Origin: an uncultured Acetatifactor sp.
GTDB taxonomy: Bacteria > Bacillota > Clostridia > Lachnospirales > Lachnospiraceae
Assembly (NCBI GenBank): GCA_934433135.1
Contig: CAKRZO010000037.1
Span: forward strand, 1-20,150
Reading direction: 5' to 3'
DNA length: 20,150 bases
The notes under the pieces are model-generated. The model had not been told where the DNA came from. It ran no database searches and saw nothing but the letters and a program-made list of their open reading frames with translations. Numbering within the stretch: the first letter of the stretch is position 1; each line of letters starts with the position of its first letter. A program made the translations under genes and the position numbers. Below, one piece after another: positions 1 through 8,413 of the stretch.

Positions 1-173
1 AAACTCGACTTTGACTCGCCTAAAAAGAGATTCTTCATGCACTTTGATTAATTTTGCACTTGCTGTTGGACTCTACACTAATTATTTCGCCTCTTTTTCT
101 AACTGTATCCATATTAATTTTATTTCGTACACAAAAGTACAAAAGCAATCCCAGTTTATCGAATATAATTCAC

Positions 174-181
174 TATATTTG
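174..181 (+). promoter_or_regulatory. Probable Bacteroides-type -7 promoter element of the hsd operon
   Basis: TATATTTG matches the TAnnTTTG -7 element of Bacteroides sigma-ABfr promoters and lies 22 bp before the first operon ATG at 204. No good -33 TTTG is seen at the usual distance; TTTA at 155-158 is the nearest candidate and is too close. An oppositely oriented TACTTTTG at 132-139 could drive leftward transcription out of the window. Positions 1-173 hold no gene I can support. Confidence 0.45.
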
Positions 182-203
182 CACTATAAAATCGTATCAA
201 AGA

Positions 204-407
204 ATGAAACTAAATAGAATAAAGGCTGTATTATCTGAAAAAGGTATCTCTCAGACATGGTTGGCAAAGAAACTCGATAAGAGTTTCAGTATGGTAAATG
301 CTTATGCCTGTAATAGGATTCAACCAAATTTAGAGACCTTGCAACAGATAGCAGAGATATTGCAGGTCGATTTGAAGGATTTGATAACCGACAAAAAGGA
401 TAGGTGA
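204..407 (+). CDS. Small XRE-family helix-turn-helix regulator leading the hsd operon
   Basis: A 67-residue protein that is almost entirely one Cro/C1-type HTH. The recognisable parts are ISQTWLAKKLDKS (helix 2/turn), SMVNAYACNRIQPNLETLQQ (recognition helix and following helix) and the closing ILQVDLKDLI. I chose the ATG at 204 because the upstream part of the longer open frame reads as non-protein-like sequence and contains the promoter-like TATATTTG. The stop at 405-407 is followed by one base and then the hsdR ATG, so the genes are tightly coupled. It probably autoregulates the restriction operon, like controller proteins in other R-M systems; this role is inferred from position and domain only. 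No partner domain such as a toxin or peptidase is present. Confidence 0.8.
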   Translation: MKLNRIKAVLSEKGISQTWLAKKLDKSFSMVNAYACNRIQPNLETLQQIAEILQVDLKDLITDKKDR

Positions 408-408
408 T

Positions 409-3400
409 ATGAAACAGTTTTCGGAAGCTACACGGGTGCAGATGCCTGCAATGGTTCACCTCACTCGAATAGGATATACTTACTTCGGCAAGTTGAGCGA
501 AGATAAGAATGGCACGGTCTATGACGGTGACACGAATATTCTTTTGCAGGTATTTGAACGGCAGTTTAAGAATCTGAATCCCGGACATGAGGGAGAGTTT
601 CTTCAAGTTTTGAAAGATATTCGTAAGGAACTGAACGATGATGACCTCGGTCGAGGCTTTTATAACCGTCTCAAAGCTGTTTCGCCTGTAAAGCTGATAG
701 ACTTTGATAACATTGGGAATAACACGTTTCATTTCACAGCCGAATTTACCTGTAAGAACGGACAGGACGAATTTCGTCCTGACATTACTTTGTTCGTAAA
801 CGGATTGCCACTTTGTTTTGTAGAAGTGAAGAAACCCAACAATCATGGTGGTATGTTGGCGGAGAGCGCACGAATGAATAAAGAACGCTTCCCAAATAAA
901 AAGTTTCGCCGCTTCATCAACATTACGCAGTTGATGATATTCAGCAATAATATGGAATATGATGCGTTGGGCGGTATCGTACCCATACAAGGGGCTTTCT
1001 ATTGTACTGGGGCACGTTCATACGCACCATTCAATTGCTTCCGTGAAGAAAATTTAAGCGGTCAGAAAATAGCACCGTTCCATCGTGACTATCCGTATAA
1101 GGAGATTGACAAGACGGTGGAAAAACAGATATTGTCTGATTATAATTGCCAAGTCATTCATACAAGTCCTGAGTATCAGACAAATCTTGGTTTCAACACC
1201 CCTACAAACAGAATCCTAACATCCATGTGTTCGCCTGACCGTTTGTTGTATATCATTAGATATGGTATTGCCTATGTTCGTATGGAGCGTGAGGTGGATG
1301 GAAAAATAGAATCTACCGACCAAAAGCATATCATGCGTTACCAACAATTGTTTGCATCGTTAGCTATTCGCCAAAAACTGGCAGAGGGGGTGAAATCTGG
1401 CGTAGTCTGGCATACACAAGGAAGTGGTAAAACCGCCTTGTCATACTATCTGACCTATATTCTCAACGATTTCTACTCCAAACAGAATAAGGTCGCCAAA
1501 TTCTATTTCATAGTAGACCGCCTTGACCTTTTGGAACAAGCCACACAAGAGTTTGAAGCTCGTGGATTGGTTGTATCTACCGCCAATACAAGAGCCGAAC
1601 TGATGGAACAATTCCGCAGTAATCAGGCACAACAAGGTGTAAGCGGACAGGCAGAAATCACGGTTGTGAACATTCAACGCTTTGCCGAGGATAAAGAAAA
1701 AGTACGCATCAGTGATTATGCAACCAATCTTCAACGCATCTTCATTCTTGACGAGGCACACCGAGGATATAAACCCGGCGGCTGCTTTCTTGCCAATCTT
1801 TTTGATGCCGATACCGATGCGATTAAAATCGCACTTACAGGTACACCGCTGTTAAAGGAGGAACGCGCCAGTTGCAAGGTGTTCGGTAACTATCTGCACA
1901 CCTATTACTACGATAAATCTATTGCCGATGGCTACACGCTGAAAATCATACGCGAGGATATAGAAACCTCCTATAAAGAGCGTTTGTCTGATGTGTACGA
2001 TAAACTGGAAACCCTTGTGCAAAAGAAAGACATTCGTAAGTCGGAAATCATAGAGCATCCAAGTTATGTGAACGAGTTAGCCCGTTACATTATGACGGAC
2101 TTAAAAGAGTTTCGCAAGATACAAGGAGATGATACTTTAGGCGGCATGGTCATTTGTGAAACCAGCGAACAGGCAAGGCGGCTTTATGATGTATTTCAAG
2201 AAGAATGGCAGAAGTATCAGCCGAAGCCCATCAAAATAAAACTTTCCGATGGTTCGTATGTAGTGGGTGAACCGGAAGTGGATTACAATTCAAAATACAG
2301 ACCACTGAAAGCCGGAATCATTCTTCACGATACGGATGACAAGGAAACTCGTAAGCAGATAATCAAAGACTTCAAGAAAAATATGACAGTGGATATTCTC
2401 ATTGTCTTTAATATGCTTTTGACTGGTTTTGATGCGCCACGCTTGAAACGCCTGTATTTCGGGCGCAAACTGAAAGACCACAATCTGCTTCAAGCCATAA
2501 CACGTGTAAACCGTCCTTATCCCGGTATGCGTTACGGTTTTGTCATTGACTTTGCCGACATCAAGCGCAACTTCAAGGAAACCAACGAAGCATATTTACA
2601 AGAGTTAAACCGCTTTAATGACGTGGATGAGACTGGCGAATCCGCTGCCACCGATACCTTTACCCAAGTCATTGAGGACAAGGAAGAGATATTGAATCAG
2701 ATGAAGAAAGTTCGGCAAACGCTTTTCAATTACACATACGATAATGCGGAAGAATTTTCTTCTGAAATCTCAACCGAAGAGGATAAAGCTGTATTGCTTG
2801 ACCTCAAACAGGCATTGGAATCTGCCAAGAACATGGCGAACATCGTGCGTACATTCGGTGATGATGAAATGAAAGAGCAATTTGCCAAACTCGAAATCAC
2901 AAAGTTGCCTCAGTTGCTTTCCGAAGTACAAAGGCGTATTGGCATCATCAACCAAAAGGAAGCTTTTAGCATCGGTGATGAAACAAAGACACTGATCAAT
3001 GAGGCGATGATGGATATAGAGTTCACCTTCTCTAAAATAGGACAGGAAGAAATGCGCCTTATATCCGGTGGCGTGGAATTGAAAGAGAAATGGCAACGTA
3101 CCATTGCTTCGTTTACCCAAAACTTCGACCAAGACGATCCGGAGTTTATCTCGTTGCGTGAAGCCTTTATGGAGCGCTTCAAGGAACACGGTTTTGTGAT
3201 TGACACGATAGCCAAGTTCAACGAAGAAACACAAGCTTTGGATGAAATCATCGGTCGTTTGCAAGACTTACAAAAACGCAATAATGTCTTGTTGAAAAAG
3301 TACAAGGGCGATGAAAAATTTGCTCGTGTACACAAGCGTATTCGTGAAGTGAATAAGCAGAGGGAAGATAAGGGACAGAAGCCTATGCTCTCTTTCCTTG

Positions 3401-3639
3401 ACGAAGAGATTGCTGCCATTCTCAATATTATAAAAGAGGATGTGGATGCCAAAGTGTATGATCGTAACGACATTCTGAAAAAGGATGCTTATTTCGGACG
3501 CACGGTGATGGCTCTTATCAATGGATGTCTGTTCCATTTCCCACAAATAAAGCCCGAAATGGAGGATTACAAATTTATTCAGACACGCATTTCACAACAG
3601 TATATCAACCAATATAACGCCACTTACGGCATTGCATAA
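409..3639 (+). CDS. hsdR: Type I restriction endonuclease, R (HsdR) subunit
   Basis: Motor and nuclease subunit of a type I R-M complex, which translocates DNA by ATP hydrolysis and cuts at random sites when the HsdS target is unmethylated. The 1076 residues are a full-length match to the family. The N-terminal nuclease has a PD-(D/E)xK signature: P124-D125, then E139-V-K141 in CFVEVKKPN. The helicase region has Walker A GSGKT (338-342), DEAH (448-451) and a motif III-like ALTGTP. A later QAITRVNRPYPG segment resembles helicase motif VI, and a long helical C-terminus would contact the methylase core. No disruption is seen. It is 5 bp upstream of hsdM, so R and M are cotranscribed. Confidence 0.96.
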   Translation: MKQFSEATRVQMPAMVHLTRIGYTYFGKLSEDKNGTVYDGDTNILLQVFERQFKNLNPGHEGEFLQVLKDIRKELNDDDLGRGFYNRLKAVSPVKLIDFDNIGNNTFHFTAEFTCKNGQDEFRPDITLFVNGLPLCFVEVKKPNNHGGMLAESARMNKERFPNKKFRRFINITQLMIFSNNMEYDALGGIVPIQGAFYCTGARSYAPFNCFREENLSGQKIAPFHRDYPYKEIDKTVEKQILSDYNCQVIHTSPEYQTNLGFNTPTNRILTSMCSPDRLLYIIRYGIAYVRMEREVDGKIESTDQKHIMRYQQLFASLAIRQKLAEGVKSGVVWHTQGSGKTALSYYLTYILNDFYSKQNKVAKFYFIVDRLDLLEQATQEFEARGLVVSTANTRAELMEQFRSNQAQQGVSGQAEITVVNIQRFAEDKEKVRISDYATNLQRIFILDEAHRGYKPGGCFLANLFDADTDAIKIALTGTPLLKEERASCKVFGNYLHTYYYDKSIADGYTLKIIREDIETSYKERLSDVYDKLETLVQKKDIRKSEIIEHPSYVNELARYIMTDLKEFRKIQGDDTLGGMVICETSEQARRLYDVFQEEWQKYQPKPIKIKLSDGSYVVGEPEVDYNSKYRPLKAGIILHDTDDKETRKQIIKDFKKNMTVDILIVFNMLLTGFDAPRLKRLYFGRKLKDHNLLQAITRVNRPYPGMRYGFVIDFADIKRNFKETNEAYLQELNRFNDVDETGESAATDTFTQVIEDKEEILNQMKKVRQTLFNYTYDNAEEFSSEISTEEDKAVLLDLKQALESAKNMANIVRTFGDDEMKEQFAKLEITKLPQLLSEVQRRIGIINQKEAFSIGDETKTLINEAMMDIEFTFSKIGQEEMRLISGGVELKEKWQRTIASFTQNFDQDDPEFISLREAFMERFKEHGFVIDTIAKFNEETQALDEIIGRLQDLQKRNNVLLKKYKGDEKFARVHKRIREVNKQREDKGQKPMLSFLDEEIAAILNIIKEDVDAKVYDRNDILKKDAYFGRTVMALINGCLFHFPQIKPEMEDYKFIQTRISQQYINQYNATYGIA

Positions 3640-3644
3640 AGATT

Positions 3645-5306
3645 ATGTCAGATATTAAAGAAAAAACATTAAGGCTCATCGACGGCCTGAAAGCCACTTG
3701 CCAGTCATACGGCATGGGTAACGATGGTAACGAATATAAGATAATCACTCAGGTGTTTCTCTATAAATTCTTGAACGACAAGTTTGGTTATGAACTGAAG
3801 AATGCGAAAAGTGATATTGCCAAGAAATTGACGGGAGATGTAAAATGGGAAACAGCATACGAGAATCTTTCTGATGATGAGCGTATGTTGATTCAGAGTG
3901 CCATATCGCCTGATGTCCCGATGCTCGAACCTTATCATTTGATAGCCAATCTTTGGAATCAGCAGGGAAAAGGTGATTTTGATGTCATTTTTGATTCCAC
4001 AATGACAGATATAGCGGAACAGAATGCCGATATATTCTCCACGCAGACCACAGCCAACACGAAGATTCCATTGTTCGAGGCATTGACACCGTTTGTGACC
4101 GATTCGGCACAACGTGCGCCATTCGCCCGTGCTCTGGTGGATAAACTCGTGAATTTCTCCTTTGAAGAAGCGTTTGCACAGAATTACGATTTCTTCTCCA
4201 GCATCTTTGAGTATTTGATTAAGGACTATAATACTGCTGGAGGTGGAAAATATGCGGAGTATTACACGCCTCATGCCATAGCAACGATTATGGCTCGTCT
4301 GTTAGTGGGGGATAATGCTGATTTGCATAGCATGGAATGTTATGACCCCTCGGCAGGAACTGGTACGCTTCTGATGGCACTTAGTCATCAAATAGGCGAA
4401 GAACGCTGTACCATCTTTTCGCAAGATATTTCCCAGCGAAGCAACAAAATGTTGAAACTTAATCTGCTGCTTAACGGACTTGTGTCTTCGCTTGATAATG
4501 CTATTCAAGGCGACACGCTTGTAAGCCCATACCACAAGAGCGATGACGGACAGCAGTTGCGTCAGTTTGATTTTGTGGTGAGTAACCCTCCTTTCAAGAT
4601 GGACTTCTCGGACACTCGCGAAAAGATAGCCGCCATGCCAGCCCGTTTTTGGGCTGGAGTCCCAAATGTACCCGCCAAAAAGAAAGAGTCAATGGCTATA
4701 TATACCTGTTTCATTCAGCACGTTATTAATTCACTGAAAAAGACAGGCAAGGGTGCAATTGTCATTCCTACAGGTTTTATTACGGCTAAAAGTGGTATTG
4801 AGAACAAAATTCTTCATAAAATTGTAGATGACAAAGTGGTGTTCGGCTGTGTTTCCATGCCAAGCAACGTGTTTGCCAATACAGGTACAAATGTCAGTGT
4901 GCTGTTCTTTGACAAGTCTGCAACTGCCGACAAAGTAATCTTGATTGATGCCAGCAAATTGGGCGAGGAATACAAAGATGCTAACGGATTGAAAAAGGTG
5001 CGTCTGAACGATGAAGAGATAGAAAAGATTGTCGGCACATTCCAGCGAAAGGAGGCGGTGGAAGATTTCTCTGTGGCTGTTTCTTATGATGAGATAAAGG
5101 AAAAAGGATATTCTCTTTCTGCCGGACAATATTTCGACATCAAAATAGACTACGTAGATATAACCGAAGAGGAGTTTAATGCACGTATGGCGAATTATAA
5201 GCAAACGCTTACCGAACAATTCAAAGAAAGTCATCGTTTGGAAGAGGAAATTATGAAACAGTTGGATGCTTTGCGGTTCAACGCAAATGTAGGAAACAAT
5301 GAGTAA
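3645..5306 (+). CDS. hsdM: Type I DNA methyltransferase, M (HsdM) subunit
   Basis: N6-adenine methyltransferase subunit. Two HsdM plus one HsdS make the modification enzyme, and HsdR is added for restriction. The 553-residue protein has an N-terminal helical HsdM_N-like domain (about 1-140), SAM-binding motif I DPSAGTG starting at residue 234, and catalytic motif IV NPPF at 314-317, the amino-methylase signature. The C-terminal stretch, rich in charged residues, ends in a helical region normally contacting HsdS. It overlaps the next gene by 8 bp (ATG at 5299, stop TAA at 5304-5306), which suggests translational coupling. No damage is visible, so methylation depends on which hsdS is expressed. 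Confidence 0.96.
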   Translation: MSDIKEKTLRLIDGLKATCQSYGMGNDGNEYKIITQVFLYKFLNDKFGYELKNAKSDIAKKLTGDVKWETAYENLSDDERMLIQSAISPDVPMLEPYHLIANLWNQQGKGDFDVIFDSTMTDIAEQNADIFSTQTTANTKIPLFEALTPFVTDSAQRAPFARALVDKLVNFSFEEAFAQNYDFFSSIFEYLIKDYNTAGGGKYAEYYTPHAIATIMARLLVGDNADLHSMECYDPSAGTGTLLMALSHQIGEERCTIFSQDISQRSNKMLKLNLLLNGLVSSLDNAIQGDTLVSPYHKSDDGQQLRQFDFVVSNPPFKMDFSDTREKIAAMPARFWAGVPNVPAKKKESMAIYTCFIQHVINSLKKTGKGAIVIPTGFITAKSGIENKILHKIVDDKVVFGCVSMPSNVFANTGTNVSVLFFDKSATADKVILIDASKLGEEYKDANGLKKVRLNDEEIEKIVGTFQRKEAVEDFSVAVSYDEIKEKGYSLSAGQYFDIKIDYVDITEEEFNARMANYKQTLTEQFKESHRLEEEIMKQLDALRFNANVGNNE

Positions 5307-6300
5307 CGAAATACAGTTTTTGTTATACAATCTTCCCGATAAAGAGGGAAGAGTACAGGTGGTTATAAAAGACGAGACCATTTGGTGTACGCAAAAGGCT
5401 ATGGCAGAGCTTTTCGGTATTGACAAATCGGGTATTAGCCGCCACATAGCCAATATATTTAAGGAAGATGAACTTCAGCAAGACACGACAGTTGCAAAAA
5501 TTGCAACCGTCGTAAATAGAGGTATCAGAGGGGAGGTTGAAGAACTGGTTGACTTCTATAATTTGGATATGATTATTGCAGTGGGTTATCGTGTTTCTTC
5601 GCCTAAAGCAACCAAGTTCCGCCAATGGGCAACCAAGATTCTCAATGAGTACATCAAGAAAGGATTTGTACTTGACGATGAGCGTTTGAAGCAAGGCACG
5701 GCTGTATTCGGGAAAGACTATTTCCGTGAATTACTGGAAAGAGTACGCTCCATCCGTGCCAGTGAACGGCGTATTTGGCAACAGATTACCGATATATATG
5801 CAGAATGTAGTGTTGACTATGACAAGAACTCGCCCACAACACGTGATTTCTATGCTATGATACAGAACCGTTTTCATTATGCCATTACAGGACAGACAGC
5901 TGCCGAAATTATCTACACAAAGGCAGACCATCGCAAAGAACACATGGGTTTGACCACATGGAAGAATACTCCCGATGGACGTATATTGAAGTCTGATGTA
6001 TCAATAGCCAAGAACTATTTGCAGGAAAAGGAAATCCGCCAGTTGGAGCGTGCTGTAACAGGTTTCTTTGATTATATAGAAGACCTTATCGAGCGTGAGA
6101 ATACGTTCAATATGTCGCAGTTTTCGGGGAGTGTCAATGAGTTCCTTACATTTCGTCGCTATCAGATTTTGCCGGATAAAGGGCGTGTCTCCGCATCACA
6201 GGCTAAGGCAAAAGCGGAAAGCGAGTACGATATTTTTAATAAAACCCAACGGATAGACTCTGACTTCGATAAACAAGTTAGAGGAATGTTGAATGAGTAG
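5299..6300 (+). CDS. rhuM: RhuM-family protein between hsdM and hsdS
   Basis: A 333-residue member of the RhuM (virulence protein) family, named from a Salmonella pathogenicity-island gene whose biochemical role is unsettled. The N-terminal part (about 25-60) looks like a winged HTH: ETIWCTQKAMAELFGIDKSG, then RHIANIFKE. It is followed by the hallmark YNLDM at 87-91 and a basic segment around FRQWATKIL (107-115). The C-terminal half is helical and contains family-typical motifs such as SPTTRDFYAMIQNRFHYAITG. RhuM genes are repeatedly found embedded in type I R-M operons, and this one overlaps hsdM, so it is probably coexpressed. A role in regulating or modifying restriction is inferred from position only. 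The N-terminal half is related to the short protein at 18003-18368. Confidence 0.88.
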   Translation: MSNEIQFLLYNLPDKEGRVQVVIKDETIWCTQKAMAELFGIDKSGISRHIANIFKEDELQQDTTVAKIATVVNRGIRGEVEELVDFYNLDMIIAVGYRVSSPKATKFRQWATKILNEYIKKGFVLDDERLKQGTAVFGKDYFRELLERVRSIRASERRIWQQITDIYAECSVDYDKNSPTTRDFYAMIQNRFHYAITGQTAAEIIYTKADHRKEHMGLTTWKNTPDGRILKSDVSIAKNYLQEKEIRQLERAVTGFFDYIEDLIERENTFNMSQFSGSVNEFLTFRRYQILPDKGRVSASQAKAKAESEYDIFNKTQRIDSDFDKQVRGMLNE

Positions 6301-6330
6301 TTATAGTATACGAATATAATATTTATTTGA

Positions 6331-6633
6331 ATGATTGATTACGATAAAGTAAATGAATATATAACTACTATGCTCCTAAAATCAGGTAGTTGTGCGCAAT
6401 TGACAAATATTGCTCTTGATGATTTATTTGGAGCAAAAAATCAGGTTATATCAGAAAAGGATTTGCATGATGGGATTGAATACATAATTGCTCTTCATAA
6501 AAAGGATGTAGAAGAAAACAGTTATGCCACTACGGAACAGAAAGAAATGGAAAAGAATAGACGAGAACTTATTTTGAAATCTCTTGAAGAACAAATCAAA
6601 GTGTATCTTAAAAGCCAAAATAGATTGCAATGA
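6331..6633 (+). CDS. Small unknown protein, hsd operon accessory
   Basis: A 100-residue protein I do not recognise. It lies between rhuM (30 bp gap) and hsdS, with its stop overlapping the hsdS start as ATGA (6630-6633), so the two are probably translationally coupled. The sequence suggests an N-terminal globular part (IDYDKVNEYITTMLL, then a loop and LDDLFGAK) and a charged helical C-terminus (about 58-100, rich in K and E) that could form a coiled coil. No cysteine cluster, signal peptide or membrane segment is seen. Overlap with hsdS and plausible codon use argue that it is real. Function is unknown; it might bind the HsdS or methylase subunit. Confidence 0.7.
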   Translation: MIDYDKVNEYITTMLLKSGSCAQLTNIALDDLFGAKNQVISEKDLHDGIEYIIALHKKDVEENSYATTEQKEMEKNRRELILKSLEEQIKVYLKSQNRLQ

Positions 6634-7232
6634 AATTGACAAGATATAAATTGGGAGAAATCCTCAATGTTACAAGAGGAGCAAGTCTCAGTGGCGAGTT
6701 TTACGCCACTGAGGGGGAGTATATTCGCCTGACTTGTGGTAACTTTGACTATCAAAATAACTGCTTTAAGGAGAATAAGTCCAAAGACAATCTTTATTAT
6801 GTTGGTGACTTTAGATCTGAATTTCTAATGGAGGAGGGAGATATTATCACTCCTTTGACCGAACAAGCAATAGGATTGCTTGGTTCTACTGCCATTATTC
6901 CCGAAAGTGGTAAATATATCCAAAGTCAAGATGTGGCAAAGATTGTTTGCAAAGAGGACTTGTTAGACAAGAACTTTGCTTTTTATCTTATATCCTCTGC
7001 ACTCGTAAAACAGCAATTAAGTGCCGCTGCCCAACAGACTAAAATTCGCCACACATCACCTGATAAAATCAAGGATTGCACAGTGTGGATTCCCGAATTA
7101 TCAGAACAAAAACACATCGGTAAGTTATTACGTTCTATTGACAGCAAAATAGAACTTAATCGTCAGATAAATCAGAATTTACCAACACTTGACCATTCAG
7201 CAGAAGTGGGAGAAGTTCGTCTCGCTGCTTAA
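6630..7232 (+). CDS. hsdS: HsdS 5' half (TRD1-A), cut by DNA inversion
   Basis: Specificity-subunit fragment. Residues 1-160 form one target-recognition domain (begins MKLTRYKLGEILNVTRGASL), followed by the central conserved region SKIELNRQINQNL (about 172-184). The last 16 residues (from PTLDHSAEVG) are not HsdS: they are read from the antisense of the C-terminus of the oppositely oriented hsdS, so the gene ends prematurely at 7230-7232. A normal HsdS has two TRDs and about 400 residues; this has 200. The break falls exactly at the 18-bp repeat 7164-7181, which encodes QINQNL. In this orientation the product would be a half-subunit; half-size HsdS proteins can sometimes dimerise, but whether this one does is unknown. 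Confidence 0.9.
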   Translation: MKLTRYKLGEILNVTRGASLSGEFYATEGEYIRLTCGNFDYQNNCFKENKSKDNLYYVGDFRSEFLMEEGDIITPLTEQAIGLLGSTAIIPESGKYIQSQDVAKIVCKEDLLDKNFAFYLISSALVKQQLSAAAQQTKIRHTSPDKIKDCTVWIPELSEQKHIGKLLRSIDSKIELNRQINQNLPTLDHSAEVGEVRLAA

Positions 7233-8361
7233 TCAAAGTATCAATCTCTTCACCTAAAAGCATTTGTCTATCAAACATAGGTGAGCAAATCTTGTCAAAA
7301 GCACTTATAACCTCTTTTGCGGGAATAACAATTGGTAGGTTGTATAGATCTTCTTTAGTAATAGAGCCAAATGTTGTACCAGCAGCATTCCTTTGATCAA
7401 ATGCAATTCTCAAATCATTGAGTATATAATACAAGTGCGTTGTAGAACCTATTTTTGAATTAAGTGCTGATAAACCTCGTCCAATACAGCAGTCATTGTT
7501 TGCTATATTAACGGCGCCAACAGGTGCTCGCACACTCATTAGTATGTCACCTTTCTTTGCAAATCGAGATGGTGCCGTTGTATATTGTCTGACTGATGGG
7601 AATCTCATCCCAAAATCTGTACTTCCTTGATAAAAGAGCACCCCTTCCCCTATTTCATTGTAACTGGTACCGTCTGGTGATTGCCCCATTGTTATATTGG
7701 CGATGTCTATAAGTGTGCCATTATTCCATTCTATTGGTATATTTCGTTTCAGTTTTTCATTCCAAACCATATTCCCTCCACTTGATTTATAAGGCTTACC
7801 CTCCTCATTCGGAAAGTCAAACTGCACAAACCAGTAATCATAGAGTTGCTTTGCCATCGTTTCTAAATTCTGATTTATCTGCTCATTGAGTCTGATTTTT
7901 TGGTCAAGATTCAAGAAAAATGTGCCAATGCTTTCCTCCGAACAAGAAAGTGTTGGCATTTCGTATCTTAGAATTTGCTCTTTATCTCCACGAGGCATTT
8001 TACTTCCTTTGGCTCCTTGCATTACATAGTCAAAAAAAGAATCTTGAAGTAGTACGGCATAAAGAAAACTTGGTGAATGTCCCTCTTTAGCTCTAAAAAC
8101 CAACACATCAGAAGAGGCTCCACCATCTATATCTGCAAACCAAACCTTTTTGAGATGTGGTCTGATATTTGCTATTAATACATCGCCACGTTGATAGCGA
8201 GTGAGACAACAAGACTGTGGCGGAAGATTGGTTGCAATTTCCCGTCCTTTTTTGTTTTGTAATATGCAGTCTGTAGTAACATATTTGCGTAAGGCAATAT
8301 CGTTACTACTGATTTTGTCGGTTACATAATCTGCGATTGATGATAACTTAGTCATATACAT
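7156..8361 (-). CDS. hsdS: Complete HsdS specificity subunit (TRD1-B + TRD2-alpha)
   Basis: A 401-residue, full-length HsdS that chooses the DNA target of the HsdM/HsdR complex. It has TRD1-B (about 1-150), central conserved region LDQKIRLNEQINQNLETMAK (about 152-170, spanning repeat b), the linker LYDYWFVQFDFPNEEGKPYK, TRD2-alpha (about 200-370) and the distal conserved helix KQRDELLPLLLNGQ. The last residues (VNSDLSDD) are encoded by site a and beyond. It is opposite to the hsd operon and overlaps the truncated operon hsdS by 77 bp. A second ATG at 8355 is as plausible a start as 8361. It could be transcribed from the TAGCTTTG element at 8375-8382 or by read-through from the recombinase 52 bp upstream. 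Confidence 0.93.
   Translation of the reverse strand: MYMTKLSSIADYVTDKISSNDIALRKYVTTDCILQNKKGREIATNLPPQSCCLTRYQRGDVLIANIRPHLKKVWFADIDGGASSDVLVFRAKEGHSPSFLYAVLLQDSFFDYVMQGAKGSKMPRGDKEQILRYEMPTLSCSEESIGTFFLNLDQKIRLNEQINQNLETMAKQLYDYWFVQFDFPNEEGKPYKSSGGNMVWNEKLKRNIPIEWNNGTLIDIANITMGQSPDGTSYNEIGEGVLFYQGSTDFGMRFPSVRQYTTAPSRFAKKGDILMSVRAPVGAVNIANNDCCIGRGLSALNSKIGSTTHLYYILNDLRIAFDQRNAAGTTFGSITKEDLYNLPIVIPAKEVISAFDKICSPMFDRQMLLGEEIDTLIKQRDELLPLLLNGQVLVNSDLSDD
7164..7181 (+). repeat. Recombination site a (inverted repeat within operon hsdS)
   Basis: CAGATAAATCAGAATTTA, an 18-bp exact inverted match to 7864-7881. It encodes QINQNL in the hsdS frame, exactly six codons, so recombination keeps the frame. 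Its core TAAAT-CAGA-ATTTA is a 5-bp dyad around an asymmetric CAGA centre, which sets its orientation. Confidence 0.9.
7864..7881 (-). repeat. Recombination site b (inverted repeat within minus-strand hsdS)
   Basis: Exact reverse complement of 7164-7181, encoding QINQNL (residues 161-166) of the minus-strand hsdS. With site a it bounds the 682-bp invertible segment. Relative to site c (10946-10960) it is a direct repeat, so b x c recombination would delete DNA rather than invert it. Confidence 0.9.
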
Positions 8362-8374
8362 CCTGTTTTGGATG

Positions 8375-8382
8375 CAAAGCTA
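8375..8382 (-). promoter_or_regulatory. Candidate -7 element for the minus-strand hsdS
   Basis: Minus-strand TAGCTTTG fits TAnnTTTG and lies 13 bp before the upstream ATG at 8361. The nearest upstream TTG (plus 8407-8409) is 24 bp away, longer than usual, so the -33 box is doubtful. If active, the complete HsdS could be made independently of the hsd operon. Confidence 0.35.
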
Positions 8383-8413
8383 CGCATTTTCGGGCAGAAT
8401 CTTGCGCAATTAC

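Larger units (their letters stand above)
7164..7881. other. Invertible segment a-b swapping the hsdS 3' half
   Basis: A 682-bp interior (7182-7863) lies between the 18-bp inverted repeats. It encodes the TRD2-alpha half and C-terminus of hsdS, at present attached to the minus-strand 5' half (TRD1-B). Reading through an inverted interior, the plus-strand gene becomes an uninterrupted 419-codon frame from 6630 to a TGA at 7887-7889, joining QINQNL to ETMAKQLYDYWF. The reciprocal minus-strand gene then becomes the truncated one. Both frames were checked by phase: 6630, 7164, 7863 and 8361 are all consistent. The encoded recombinase at 8414-9406 is the likely catalyst. Confidence 0.85.

Noticed and set aside
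30..112. 25-codon minus-strand frame starting at ATG 110-112 near the left end
   Set aside because: Too short, no family resemblance, and it stops quickly; a start of a truncated gene cannot be supported.
54..203. Upstream extension of the XRE-like protein to 117 residues
   Set aside because: The added residues look unlike protein, and the stretch contains the candidate promoter; the ATG at 204 fits the domain.
286..990. 234-aa open frame on the minus strand
   Set aside because: It is antisense to the xre-like gene and hsdR, with no recognisable domain and no start context.
4731..5453. 240-aa open frame on the minus strand
   Set aside because: It is a shadow of hsdM and rhuM; the translation is low in family-like motifs and rich in Phe, Ile and Cys runs typical of antisense frames.
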